From positions 11,887,658 through 11,951,657 of the forward strand of contig CM030704.1 of the NCBI GenBank assembly GCA_017979445.1: DNA of 64,000 bases. The letters are read 5' to 3'. The position numbers and the translations under genes are program-made. The notes below the pieces were generated by a model, which had not been told where the DNA came from, made no database searches, and saw only the letters and a program-made list of their open reading frames with translations. This document shows, piece by piece, positions 22,231-34,140 of the stretch. This DNA is from Akebia trifoliata (lineage: Eukaryota > Streptophyta > Magnoliopsida > Ranunculales > Lardizabalaceae). The number at the start of each line of letters is the position of its first letter. Within the stretch, counting starts at the first letter, position 1.

Positions 22231-23190
22231 ACAGAGTAGGAGATGTTTGGTCAACTAAATGTCAACTAAATGAGTCTACCTATCATATTCCTATAAGGTG
22301 TTGATCCATACTTTTCCAAATATATTTTTAAAAAGTTTGAGTGTGGTCTTCTTCAGGATATGGTGAGTTGTTCCAGATTAAAGACCAAAACGATTTACTA
22401 ATTCACGCACATACATCATCTAAGAGGCAAACATACTAGAGATGTTTAACTTGCAATCCTAGGAAGAAGTTGAATTTACCAATCATGCTCATTTCAAATT
22501 TTGATTGCATCAAGTAAGCAAACTTTTGAGCCATCTCTTCATCAGTGGATCCGAACACAATGTTGTCCACATAGATTTAGACAATAAAGATATAATCCTT
22601 GACCTTTTGTACAAATAGTGTTTGATAAAAAAATTTCTAAAATAGTTATGGATGATCAGAAACTGAGTCAACCTTTCATACCAAGCTCGAGGGGTTAGTT
22701 TAAGGTCATAAAATGTCTTTTTAAGTATGAAAACTTTGTGAGACTGTTTAGGGTCAATGAAACCCTTGGGTTGCTCAACATATACTTTCTCATCTAAGAT
22801 GTCATTCAAAAAAATACTCTTAAAATCCATCTAAAATAATTTAAATTTCATAAATCATGATATGGACATCAGAATTTGAATAGACTAAAATCTTACAACA
22901 GGGGCAAAAGTTTCATCAAAATCAATACTCTCAATATGAGTGAATCCCTGAGCTACTAGACAAGCTTTGTTTCAGACAACATTGCCAAGTTCATCAAATT
23001 TGTTCTTATATATTCATTTGGTTCCGATGACATTCTTATCAATCGGTCTAGGTACCAAATACCACATTAGATTCTAAGTAAATTGAATAAGTTCATCTTG
23101 CATAACTTGAAGCCAATATTGATCAATAAGGCTACATCAATATTTTTGGACTCCATTTTGGATGTGAAGCAAAGATGACTATTCAACGTC
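22231..23190 (-). pseudogene. pol: Copia A reverse transcriptase
   Basis: Minus-strand homology: WLQVMQDELIQF (about 23115), IDKNVIGTK and NKFDELGNVV, then HIESIDFDETFAPVVRF (about 22945). The open frame 22830-22510 reads MDFKSIFLNDILDEKVYVEQ then PKGFIDPK and LTPRAWYERLTQFL. The catalytic YVDD region just downstream (about 22575) is present only in degraded form. Stops and frameshifts throughout; the gene is dead. Confidence 0.85.
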
Positions 23191-23439
23191 TCAAGTTGTC
23201 GTTGATTATAACATCGATACTAGGATTTTCAAGGATTTACTCCTTTGTTTTCAACATCTACATCAAAGGAACCATGGCCCTTAATGGGTTAATCATCAAT
23301 CATCACATTTATGGAGTTTTGGATGGAAGAGGTCATCTGATTAAAGACTCAAAAAATACGACTGTGAAGAATATCCCAAAAAGATGGCTTTGTCACTTCT
23401 TGAAAAGCACTTTCTCAAATTTTCATGGTCTTTTAGAAT

Positions 23440-24180
23440 ATAACATTTATTTATAAAATTTTGAAGTGCTTGACAATAGGATTTTTGTAGTTTTATAGTT
23501 TATAAGATATTTTGTTTAACCCTGCTCGAAGTTAAAATCGATTGATAATGTAGCAAGTAGTATTTAAAGTTTCAACCCCACATACTTTTAGGAAGCTTTT
23601 TACTATGAAGTATGATTGTAGCTATTTCTTGAAGAACTCGATTCTTCCTCTCAGCAACTCCATTTTGCTTGGGGATCTTACGAGCTAAGAATTCATGTCA
23701 GATTCTATTTTCATTACAAAATTATATGAACCAATCATTCTCAAACTCACCACCATGATCACTTCTAATTCTACTTATGACAAATTCTTTTTCTATCTCA
23801 ATTCGCTTAATGATTTTTTTGAACTCATCAAAAGTATCAAATTTTTCTCTCAATAAAATGACTCAGATGAATCTAGAGTAATCATCAATGATTACCAAGA
23901 AGAGTTTCTTGCTTCCTAGACTTCTAACTTTAGTGGAACCTATAATTTCCATGTGTAAAAAAGCTTGGGGCTTTAAGGTGCCAAGAGTTGTTGTCTCTGT
24001 ATGGGTACTTCGAACTTGTTTACCAATTTGGCACTCTCCACAGACATCTCTTGCTTGTTTACCCAACTTGAGTAATCTACTGACTAAGGCTTTAGTGGTT
24101 GGACAAGGCAAGTTCTTGTACTGAACATGACCGAATCGTTGATTCCACAATTAGACTTCATCAATTTTAGCCATGTTGCT
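23440..24180 (-). pseudogene. pol: Copia A integrase
   Basis: Minus-strand frame 24150-23863 holds the zinc-binding region (WNQRFGHVQYKNL and CGECQIGKQ; the first zinc His is replaced by Asn) and the core start SKKLFLVIIDDYSRF. The first catalytic position reads MEIIGST where the family has MDL, an Asp-to-Glu change. Further on, IRSDHGGEFE (about 23750) and KQNGVAERKN (about 23665) keep the second Asp and the Glu, but in other frames. Confidence 0.85.
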
Positions 24181-24199
24181 CACACAAGAGATGGTGGTT

Positions 24200-24580
24200 T
24201 TCCCTATATTTTTGGTAACATAACAACTACCAGAGTGCCAAGATCTCTTATAGTAATTTTACCATCGAGGGTCGACATCTCGTAAACTTCCCAATTGAAA
24301 ATTACTAGATGGTCTTTGTCGTATATTTGGAAAATGCTTAGAAGGTTACATTTCAAACCATCAACACAAAATACATTTTCAACCTTGGGCAATCCTAGTT
24401 CCTTGATCGTGCATTACCTAATAATTCTAGTGGTGTTTCCATCATCAAAAGTAACAAGCCCTCCATCGAACTCAATCATGTGATTAAACTGACTTCTGTT
24501 ACATGTCATATAGGGGAGTAGTCACTATCAAGATATCATCCTATAAAATTTCCAACTTTGAGAGTTGTGTGGATTACATG
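24200..24580 (-). pseudogene. pol: Copia A protease
   Basis: Frame 24392-24204 on the minus strand reads VENVFCVDGLKCNLLSIFQI, the conserved segment after the copia protease active site. The active site itself (about 24545-24520) reads as a degraded YLDSDYS in place of LDSGCS. It sits between gag and integrase in the copia order. Confidence 0.7.
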
Positions 24581-26590
24581 ACACTTGTTATCCCCAACTT
24601 TGACTTTCCATACTAGGATTGTCTCATTGGGCTGAGGATTACATTTAGGAAGAGAAGGAATTTTCCTATTAAGCTCTACTTTCTCTTTAATAGGTGAGTT
24701 CTCTTAGGGGACCTACTCTTCTTAGGTGATCTTGAAAGTGATTGTTTTTATTTCGTTCTTACACCTTGATTTCCTCTACTTAACTCAGTAAGTTCTTGAG
24801 CTTTTAAGTTCAAGAGAATAATTTGTTTGTAGTGCCATCTAACATTGTTATCCTATTTGGGAGGAGATGGATTATTCACTCCCTTGGACTTAGGAAACTC
24901 ATTTTTCTTGACACTTTCAGCATTGCTTTGTAGAGTTGTCTTTCTTTTATCATGTTTCTTCTTCTCAACCACTAAGGATTTACCAATAGAAGCTTGTGTG
25001 GTTGTACAATAGATGGTCTTGTATTCGATATACTCAAATTTCGTGCGACTCTTACCACCATAGAACTTGCATGTGATGACTTTCTTGGTGTTCTTCTTAG
25101 AGTTAAATGATTATCCATGAACAAACCCAATGGGAGATGGAGGTGATGTAGAAATATGCCTATCATAACCCAAACCTCTTTCATCTTCATAGGGCTTTGA
25201 ACTCCCAAAAGTTTTTTTAACTTCAAACTTCCTTACGTGTAGTGACTCTCAAATCTAGTCTTTCGATTTTGCAACTCATTTATGTCAAACTTAAGGATTA
25301 TATTTTCATCACGAAAGTTTGATAGTTGTAAATTTTGACAGGCTATTATAGAGTTTGCCATATAAAGAAGAGTTCTCAATTATTGTAAGTTGGTAAGCAT
25401 CTCATTCTTCTCATTAGTGACTTTCTTAGATATTGATCAGAGCAAGCAGTATTATTTTTCTAGGGCTGTTAGAGTTGAATTTTCACATTTTCTAGCTGAA
25501 TACCTATAGTGCATTTTTTCTCACTGACTTGTTCTTATTCAACATGCCATTGCTTTTGAAGTTTTTCTGGACCATATTTCTTGGTTAGTTTCACATAACT
25601 AATGAACAATTGGTTGAATGTTGACTGAAGTTCCAATTTATCGTCTTCTCTTTCCTCATCAGAGGAAGACATATCTTGAGGAGGATTCTAATTTTTAAAT
25701 TCTTGCTCTTTTTCAACTTCATCCTTATTAGGGATGGAGGCTTTGGTTGAAGCCATAAGGATTGGAAGGGTATTATAATCTTCAAAATCTAAAGATTGTT
25801 GTTCCTCACCTCTCAACTCATTTGAGCTATCATCCCATGTGATTTTTGCACCCATAGTAATTCCCTTAGACTTAGGCTTTTATGACCTTCTGATTTTGGC
25901 CTAAAGGGACACATGGTGGAGTAATGACCTTTTTTGCCACAGTTGTAGCACTCAGTATCTTCCTTAGATTTTAACGAGAATTTTCTTATGGTCGGTCATC
26001 TTTTTATAGGTTGACAACTTTTTCGATACTATTTTATCATTTCCTCTTAAAGAATTTATGAAATCTTGAAGCAAATAAGGCCAAGTCATCTTCTTTAAGG
26101 CGATTCTTGTCATCTTTCTCATTCATGAGTTTATTATTATCTTGATAGGAGGATTCAACAGGAGTATGGGATGACCATTTAAAAGATGCCTTAGACGAGG
26201 ACATCTTAATGACCGATGTCTTCTCTTTAGAGGGAAGACCTTCGAGATGGAGCTCAAAGGTGGTGAAGAAACCCATAATTCCTCAACTTTCATAGTCTCC
26301 ACATCTTGGTATTCCTCAATCAAGGTGACTTTAAAGGCAAACCTCTTGGGTAGGGAACTAAGCATTTTGGCACAAATTCTACACTATGGGACAAACTTCC
26401 CTACATAAAACATGGAATTGCATATGTAAGTTAATCGTGCATAGAATTCATGAACAGTTTCTCCTCTATTTTAATATTTTTGAATTGAGTTATAAGGAGT
26501 TGGAGTTCAGACTTCTTCATTATACTAATTCATTTATGTGCGAACTTTAAGGTTTTTCTAGCTTGTTTGGCTGAATACACGTGCATATCT
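24581..26590 (-). pseudogene. gag: Copia A gag, N-terminus missing
   Basis: Minus strand. LSSLPKRFAFKV (from 26365) and KEDDLALFASRFHKFFKRK (26094-26037) are SIRE gag landmarks. An intact zinc knuckle CYNCGKKGHYSTMC lies at about 25952-25908. A second knuckle near 25050 has lost its ligands (Cys and His replaced by Tyr and Arg). The first recognisable gag words (AKQARKTLK) lie only about 100-150 bp from the LTR edge at 26694, so the N-terminal capsid part, leader and a clear primer site appear to be deleted. Many stops. Confidence 0.75.
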
Positions 26591-26693
26591 TTTAATATTC
26601 ATTATTGAAATTAGTACTAATTATGGAATTAAGAGTTTTGAAGTTATTACTACTATAAATTTTATCTTATTTGGACCATGAAATTACGTGTTT

Positions 26694-28277
26694 TGTACCT
26701 TATCTAAACCTAGAGGGATGTGAATAAGTAAATTAAAAATTCTATTTTAAAATCACCCCATGGAGTTGCTATGTCTCTCGAATATACTAAAATGGATACA
26801 ACATAGAGCTGCACGAGTAATCTATTTTGATTTATGGCATAACATACAACATACAATCATAAAGTAGACATTTTATCAAAAACTTAATGTGCATGTCATG
26901 GCATCTATGTCATTCACGTAAAATCAAGTATAATGCATAATCAAAATGAAAACACAAGATTTATAATGATTCGGCAACTTGCCTACATCCATTACCAAGT
27001 ATCTTACTTCGAGTCTTGGGTTTCACTATCAAATAGAAGTTTATGGTTCACCTTGAAACCTTACAAGGATTATTTTACACCTAAGACAAATTCTAACATC
27101 TAAGATCGAAAGAACAACATCATCACAAAATTGGATTTTTCTCATTGATTGAATCCCTAAACCAATGTATTCAAGAAAGGTAGAACCTCATTCAAACTTT
27201 AAGTTTTATCCTTAAAAAACTTAGAACTTTGTTCTCTTGAGTAGAGTCTTCAATTCTTCTCAAGAGCTTGGTTTTGTGTTGGAACCAAGAAGCCCTTTTT
27301 TTAAAGAAAGAAAATAAGAAAAATACTCACAAGGACTTGACCTAACTAGATTGATTTATGAATGTACTGATCAAGTTCTCCTTCTATCCAAAGTCCATAC
27401 TTCAAGAAGATGCTTTGAGCTCCATGAGATTCACCAATATGTGAACAAGCAAAGTTGATGGAAGAAAATGTTCAACTGTGGGAAAGGCTTGGGTTGAATC
27501 AATTTTCAACTAAGTATGAGGCCTTCCATAACTAGAGAGAAGATTAGATGAGAGAACTTCTTCTCTAAAGCTTTAACCAATAAAATAAAATGAGGTGGAG
27601 CTGGTTTTAAAGAAAAGGGGCTGAGTTCATGTCTCAACATTTAGAAATGTGACTATTGAGCGCTTGTTAATGGTGGCATCATCAGACACAAGAGTGGCAC
27701 CGGAATAATTACAGATATTTTGGGCATAACTTTCAAATGGTAGCTCTATTTCACATGCCATTCGGGGACCTGATAGATCTTACTATGTAGAATATTCTCA
27801 AACTACCACCAACGAGTAGGCCATGATAAAAATGGGTGAAATGATCAAAATATCATTTTTTCCATTTCTTGTCAAAATGAGCTTTCAGGATGTTCAGTGA
27901 CAAAACGGTTTGAATACGTGCTAGATTTTACCCATATAATGTCACCAAAAAATCACCAAGGACAGAGGATGATTTTAAGGCAGTCAAATTTCTAATGTTC
28001 CCTCTATTACCATTTTTTATTTTCGAAAGATCCAATGAGTGAACCGGTCGAGAAAAGAATTTTCCTAATCACTACGGGTCGACCTATTAATCATTAAAGT
28101 GTTAGGGAATGGTCTTACGTGGTCTCATTACCTTATAGGTTTTGTGCACACGCATGGGAGATTTTTGTCGAGACATGTGTGATAAAGTAGTTTTATCGAA
28201 GTCTTCATATGTCTTCAATGGCAAATCAATCTGATACTCAACATATGTCACAGGATGGGAAAAATATGGAACTTACA
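26694..28277 (-). repeat. Copia LTR shared by elements A and B
   Basis: TGTACCTTATC...ACTTACA, about 1.58 kb, homologous to 5284-6887. On the minus strand it follows copy B's polypurine tract (28278-28290), so it is B's 3' LTR. It also precedes copy A's gag, so it occupies the place of A's 5' LTR. No second LTR lies between A and B. Confidence 0.75.
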
Positions 28278-29039
28278 GTCTCTCCTTTTGTCAATTATGA
28301 GACAAAATCCTAAGTTAAATCAAATATATTGGGAAATATTCCCTGAATGACCAACACAACTTACACTCGATTAGATCTTACAAAAGTGTCTAAAAATAAA
28401 AACCTAAGATTCTAACTACTTCGCTCCCTCTTAAGTACTGCTCCCCTTGAATGATTTACCTATAGAATTCAATTGAGATAGTACACATAGGTGGAATGTA
28501 CATTCTCCCCATTTTTATCAATATTTGACAAAGGGCATAATCAACCCAATGTCGATACAATATATAACCAATAAGCATAAGGGAATAATATATATGCACG
28601 CAATTAATATGACTATCAGAACGAGATGCATGAAGGAAGCAACCAAAGGCATGCCAAATAAAATATAATTATAAGGCATGAGCATGGCATGATAAATGAC
28701 ATAGATAAAGAATATAACTAATTAAAACAGTGTCATCATGGAGATGTGTGCAAAAAGTAAATGATATTCAAACAATCGATCAAGAGTGCACAGAACATAA
28801 GCAAAATATTTTAATATTAAGAGTATACATAACCATTTGGATTACAAAATGTTTGTTGAGGTTACAAAAATAAGATTCAAACAGACAGACAACCTAGTAC
28901 AACTTGATAAACAATAACCTACATACTAGCAGGAACATGCGAGACCTAGACGTCACCAAAGTTACTCGAGGTAGCAGGGCTGGCATCAAGAAAGGGAGGC
29001 ATAAGTCTATGGAACCAACCCAGTCGACGAACATAGTGC
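28278..29039 (-). other. Copia B 3' region with polypurine tract
   Basis: Polypurine tract CAAAAGGAGAGAC (minus strand, 28290-28278), then untranslated sequence, then the end of the post-pol ORF near 28890-29039, matching 7440-7619 in copy A (shared words GAGACCTA and TCACTT/TTACTCGAGG). The ORF is cut by Ogre copy 1 at 29045. Confidence 0.6.
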
Positions 29040-30168
29040 TGAATTGTAGACACCCCATTTTTGCACTCGCCTGATTAATCAACTCGTCAACCCGATCGCA
29101 ATGATTCCCAATGATGGATGTGTATTCCATTACTTTATTTTGTTACCAGATATGTTTCAGAAATCAAGATGAGGTATCTCAAACTGATAAAACCTTAGAA
29201 ACCACGCTACGCTAAGAAAATACGACCCCAGAAACATAGAAATCATCATCTTGTAGATCAAAAAGAAGCTTTACGATAAAAATCACTAAAAAACTATCAA
29301 ATTACCAAAATACCCCTAACCTCAAAATAACGCCTACGTTACGCTTAGGAAAACTCTCTCCAACACATAAAATAACAAATCGAAATCAAATAAATCATTT
29401 CACCAATTTTAACAGAATTTGACAAAATTACGAAAATGCCCATCATAAAGTTCATGACCATTTCACACAAAAAATTTCATAAATAACACAAACCAATATT
29501 TTCATTGAATTCCTTACGAAAAATCGATTCTAAAACATCCTGGAACATAAAAAAACTGACTTAAAACGTGAAAAGTCCTCTCCGGGGGTAAAACGGTAAT
29601 TTCACAATTTTCATAATTAAAATTTTCGAAATTAATAAATAAAACATTAAATAATTAAAGTGAAACATTGATGAAATTAATTTAAAATTTTGAATTAAAA
29701 AATCGATCAATCGGGCTTTTAAGTAAAATTGTTGAGGGTTCGTGAGATATTTCTTTAAGGACCCCTCCATTTGGGGGTCCAAAGAATTAAAGATATTTTA
29801 GAGGAGGGTTCTCCAAAAATTAAAAGTAAATCAAGCAAGAATAAAGTCAAGGTATTAAAGTCAATCAAGTGAGACTAAAGTCAAAATTAAAGTCAATTAA
29901 GCAAGACTGAAGTCAAAATATTAAAAGTCAATCAATTAAGACTAAAGTCAAAACATTAAAAGTCAATCAAATAAGACCAAAAGTCATAATGGAGTTCTAA
30001 TTAAAAAATAACTCTATCTAATAGAGTTCTAACTAAAAAATAATTCTACCTAAAACTATTCTAATTAAAACACAATTCTACCTAAAATAATTCTAACTAA
30101 AACACAACTCTAATTAAAAGAACTCTAATTAAACACTAACTCTATCAAAATCAACCCCTAAAAAAATC

Positions 30169-30178
30169 TATAAATAGA
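30169..30178 (+). promoter_or_regulatory. TATA box of Ogre 5' LTR
   Basis: CTATAAATAG, repeated at 38500-38509 in the 3' LTR and, on the minus strand, at 59393-59402 in copy 2. Confidence 0.7.
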
Positions 30179-30590
30179 GGTGCTCACACCCTATTTTCGT
30201 ATCAAATCATAAACCCTAAGAGAAGTAGGTCTAGAAGCCCCCCTAGCCTCCCATAAACCCTAGTTTTGGAGCCCCAACTCCTTACCTAACAACCCTCCTT
30301 CAATTTTAGCCTAGAAAACACCTAAAAGCCCTCCAAAAACACCCCCAAATCCGTAACGAACTTGAAGAGTTCAGATTCAAAAATAAGGAGATACCTTACC
30401 TCGGAGATCCGAAATCAAATCCGGAGACAGAACAAAGCAAAGGAGTACGGTACAAGGAGCTATTTTGTCAGATCTGAGGGAACATAGTCCTTGCTATCGA
30501 AAAGGTAAATTTTTTATTTTTATTTATTTTTATCTAGGTTTTAGCAATGTAATTTACTTGGGAAGTTAGTAGAGACCGGCTTTGGCCGGG

Positions 30591-30625
30591 CGGGGTTGGT
30601 TGGTGCCTAACACCTTCCAACCCCG
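30591..30625 (+). promoter_or_regulatory. Conserved LTR stem-loop (Ogre copy 1, 5' LTR)
   Basis: Outer stem CGGGGTTGG (30591-30599) pairs with CCAACCCCG (30617-30625). The inner stem is GGTG/CACC around a CCTAA loop, with TT on each side between stems. It lies downstream of the TATA box, so it would be in the RNA. The same inner stem and loop occur in every Tat/Ogre LTR in the window. Role unknown. Confidence 0.75.
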
Positions 30626-30780
30626 TAACGTGATCCCCGGACTCTTTTTCTCTTTCGTAGATTATTTTGCCTTTGTTTAGAGTCAGTTTGGTTCCTAGAA
30701 CTTAACAACTAGGTGGCAACTCCCAAACCTCAAGGGTCAAAAGTGGATCCGCGCACCCCGCGGATCGAGGGTGCTTTCAG

Positions 30781-30799
30781 TGGCGACTCCACTGGGGAC
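30781..30799 (+). other. Primer binding site, tRNA-Arg type
   Basis: TGGCGACTCCACTGGGGAC starts 2 bp after the LTR end. It matches the tRNA-Arg primer site described for Ogre elements with one mismatch. Confidence 0.88.
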
Positions 30800-31031
30800 T
30801 ATTGAGGATCAAACTTGAAAAACCCCATGTATGGGAGCATTGCCAAGATGACCTAGTTTTTTTTTATTATTTAGTTGGATTTATTTTATTTATTTTTTCT
30901 GTTATTTTTTTTTTTTTGTCTTGATTGTAGATGATTTTGGGTATTGCTTTTTTTTTCCAATTAAGGATCACTTTTTTATGACCCCTAAATAATAAAAGAT
31001 TCAAATTGACATATGAAAATGATGGAATGAT

Positions 31032-31600
31032 GAAGGTTGGGACAGTAATGTTCAAACATTTTTGCAAAACATTCTAATGAGAATTAAGTCTGGGAACCTT
31101 TAATAAAACGTAGATCTCATCGTGTAGATTAATTTAGAACTTGAGTTCACTCAATTTCATTATCGGAAGCCTTAGATATCATCGATGCAAGTTCAATTTG
31201 TAAATCTGGAATTGTTGTTGAATGAAAGTTGGGACAGAAATGTTAAAACTTTTTTACAGAATATTTTAGTGAGAATTAAGTCTGGGAACCTCTTAGTAAA
31301 ACGTAGATCTCATCGAGTAGATTAATTTAGAACCTGAGTTCACTCAATTTCGTTATCAGAAGTCTTAGATATCATCGATGCAAGTTCAATCTGTAAATCT
31401 GGAATTGTTTTTGAATGAAGGTTGGGACAGCAACGTTAAAACGTTTTTACAGAATATTCTGGTGAGAATTAAGTCTAGGCACCTTTAATAAAATGTAGAT
31501 CTCATCGAGTAGATTAATTTAGAACTTGAGTTCACTCGATTTCGTTATCGGGAGCCTTAGATATCATCGATGTAAGTTCGGATTGTATTTTCCAAATTCA
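31032..31600 (+). repeat. Three tandem copies of a 192-bp leader repeat
   Basis: Units start at GAA(G/A)GTTGGGACAG at 31032, 31224 and 31417 (spacing 192 and 193). Each contains GAGAATTAAGTCT, ACGTAGATCTCATCG or a close variant, and TTAGATATCATCGATG. The third unit ends near 31600. No coding potential; part of the long untranslated leader. Confidence 0.85.
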
Positions 31601-32048
31601 TAGAAAATCCGAATTTATCTAATGTTAGCACAATTAATGTTCCTGAGAGTGAGCTCATCTCAACCATTATCATTCTATCATCAACATAACATCTATTGGA
31701 ATCTCAATTTATTTTGGATCACCCAAAAGTAACCCTTGATTAGACCATAGACAACAAATTTGTGGGCCTTTTTAATGTTAGATCAGATTAATTATTATTT
31801 GTGTTATATGCCCATATAATGTGCCATGATCTCTACAGATATATTTGTGATGTGTTTGCTTTCATCTTAATTTTGATGTGATGGGCTTTATATTATTTTC
31901 TTGATCAATATTCATTTGATATCCATATGTGATGACATAATCTGGCCCATGGGCCCATGTGTTTGAAAAAGGCCCCGGGCACACCCCACCCTGTTTTGCA
32001 CACACCACATGCACGTTTACTGTTTTGCACACTTACACGTCCTATATA

Positions 32049-32365
32049 GCCAACGTGGTACTAGTGCGTGACCCGATCTTTTCAAAGATGCGACGTCATT
32101 CATGAAAACCACAACTCCAGTCACGTACCTTAGGGTATATCAAACTGGGGCATCAATACCGTCTAATCAGGTGATTCTGAGAGATGTATTGATGCACCCA
32201 GGCTGGAGTGACCTGAGCCTTTTACCTATTGTGAACCACACAGTCACATATCTCGATTGCCAACGTAGTACTAGTACGTGGTCGGTCCCCTCGTGGGATG
32301 CCAAACCATTTATGAAAGTTACAACTCTTGACTCGTACCCATAGGTGTAAAAGATAATCTAAGTA
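32049..32365 (+). repeat. Imperfect direct repeat, period about 220 bp, in Ogre leader
   Basis: GCCAACGTGGTACTAGTGCG at 32049 and GCCAACGTAGTACTAGTACG at 32269 start two related blocks of about 100 bp, both continuing through a 'catttatgaaa...acaactc...cgtacc' segment. The second block runs into the conserved leader block. Confidence 0.65.
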
Positions 32366-32371
32366 TATCAA

Positions 32372-32520
32372 TTGCACTTCTTGGTCAAAATCGGTGCCTA
32401 AGCAAGATCTTGCCCCGCTGTACCCTACTGTACGAGGGGGATAGACTACGTCTATTCTAGATGAGAGGTATTTAAGTGAGCCCTTGCTCAGCATTGTGCG
32501 CCACCTCTCAACTGAAGATC
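32372..32520 (+). promoter_or_regulatory. Conserved leader block with ATAGAC hairpin (copy 2)
   Basis: Same order as at 9745-9885: CTTCTTGGTCA, AAGATCTTGCCCC, ATAGAC-TAC-GTCTAT (32441-32455), GAGGTATTTAAG, GCCCTTGC, GCATTGTGCGCC. The hairpin loop differs (TAC against TCA) while both arms are unchanged. Confidence 0.72.
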
Positions 32521-32959
32521 GAACTGGCTGTTTTTGGCTTCAGAGAAGTGAGTTGAGGTTTTAGATTATCACCTATACGGTATATCAAACCAAGTCACCA
32601 CGTATCGAAAGGTATATAGGTGTGCTTGGGCAAGGGTAACCAGATAAAAATGCATTGCGCGTAGTAAGCTTAGAATCTAGAAACCTTCCCTGTAGGTCAC
32701 GACTCGAACTTATCGTGGGTGCTCCCGGGTTGTTTATTGAATGGAACCTTTGGATTGATGAATATATGTGAATGATGTGAATGATAAGATCAAAGTGTAT
32801 GATTGTCCTCAAGGATCAAAAATTTGTTTTGAAAATTAAAATGGGTGCACCGACCTAATAAAGAATCCATTCTTTTACAATAATGACCCAGTCCATCCCG
32901 ATCCAATAATCATGGTGGGTTGGGCCATTTAAATTGAAATAAAAATCAAATTTTCAAAG

Positions 32960-33200
32960 AAGAAAAATGGTTTACGAAGGGAAAGTGTTTTCCAGAAAAA
33001 ATGTTATTCTCTAGAAAATAATGTTTTATAAGAAATAATGTTTTCTAGAAAATGTTTTCTAAGAAAAAATGTTTTCTAGAAAATGTTTTACATAAGAACA
33101 AGATTTTCCAAGAGAAAATATTTTCCAAATAATAAACTATTTTTCAGAGAAAAAATATTTTTCAGAAGAAAATATTTTCCGAAAGAAAAGAAAATGAAGG
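32960..33200 (+). repeat. Degenerate TTTTCTAGAAAA-type short repeats
   Basis: About ten imperfect copies of words like GTTTTCTAGAAAATG and TTTTCCAAAGAAAATA, locally self-complementary, in the Ogre leader. The surrounding stretch 32521-33860 has no gene. Confidence 0.6.
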
Positions 33201-33867
33201 AAAAATGATTTACAAAAGATCTATTTTTGCATGGAAAATTTTTGAAATATGTTTTTTACCAAAAATCTATTTTTTGCATGGACCTTGTAAAATTATCAAA
33301 ATATGTTTTTCTAAAAAGAAAATGATTGCAAAAAATAATCAGAATTGTGAAAACTTTTATTCAATAAAAACATTATTTTCAAGAGTACAATAAAATTATT
33401 TTCCTTCTGAATAATCATTGAATGGATGAATTATTTAATGGATTGGTGCACAAAATTCAATAAAATCTTAGGATTTATTTAAAATGTTATCAAGGGAATG
33501 ACACTGAAATTGGTTAAATTCACCTTCAAAGAGGTTTAAGGGTTATCATTGTGTCTAAGCTCAATCATCCATCGTCTAGCTAGGGTTGTAAATCTGGTCA
33601 GTTAGAGTAAACGTCAATATCAAGTCAACAGTCAGAAATGACCTCAAAATTTCTCAACATCGTCCAGTTGTTCTTTGAAGATCATAGTGCTTCAATCCTA
33701 CCGGTTATAAGCAATATCTCAGTCCTCAGTTCTAATCAAACTCATGTGGGTACTTGTCTTGAGTTTTCATGAGTCATTTGGGTTAGCTCAAGTCCTTTTT
33801 TTCAGCAAGGTCATGTCTTCCTTAGATTGAGTCTACTCTTTCCTATTGAGTCAAGTTAGTTCATCGA

Positions 33868-34140
33868 GTCTATAGAGGTGTCTGTTGCCCCATCTGAAAT
33901 TGATCGGATAAAGGAAATTTTTGAATACCTCGAGCGCATTAACGAATTAACTAATAATTTGATAGATTTCGTTTCTGAATAAGAAGATAAGAGTCGGGCT
34001 CAACCTTTAATCGAGAAAGGAAAGGTCTTTGACCTCGAAACAAAAAAATAATTCTTAAAAAGATTCAAATAGAACCATCTTATCCCTAAAGGAACACGAG
34101 GGGATAATGAATTTACTCAGAAATTTCAAAAGACTTGTTC
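33868..34140 (+). pseudogene. Ogre copy 1 short ORF remnant, possibly Gag-Pol linker
   Basis: A frame reading VAPSEIDRIKEIFEYLERIN and then ELTNNLIDFVSE ends in TAA; further broken coding-like text follows to about 34140. I cannot match it to a named domain. It sits where gag would be and may be the only gag/linker remnant. Confidence 0.35.

Larger units (their letters stand above)
29045..30779 (+). repeat. Ogre copy 1, 5' LTR
   Basis: TGTAGACACCCC...GTGCTTTCA, 1735 bp. TATA box at 30169-30178; conserved hairpin at 30591-30625. It lacks a 7-bp stretch present in the 3' LTR (near 29328). Confidence 0.93.

Noticed and set aside
22861..23456. Plus-strand frame 23175-23456 (93 residues)
   Set aside because: It lies antisense to copia A reverse transcriptase/integrase homology and has no family resemblance.
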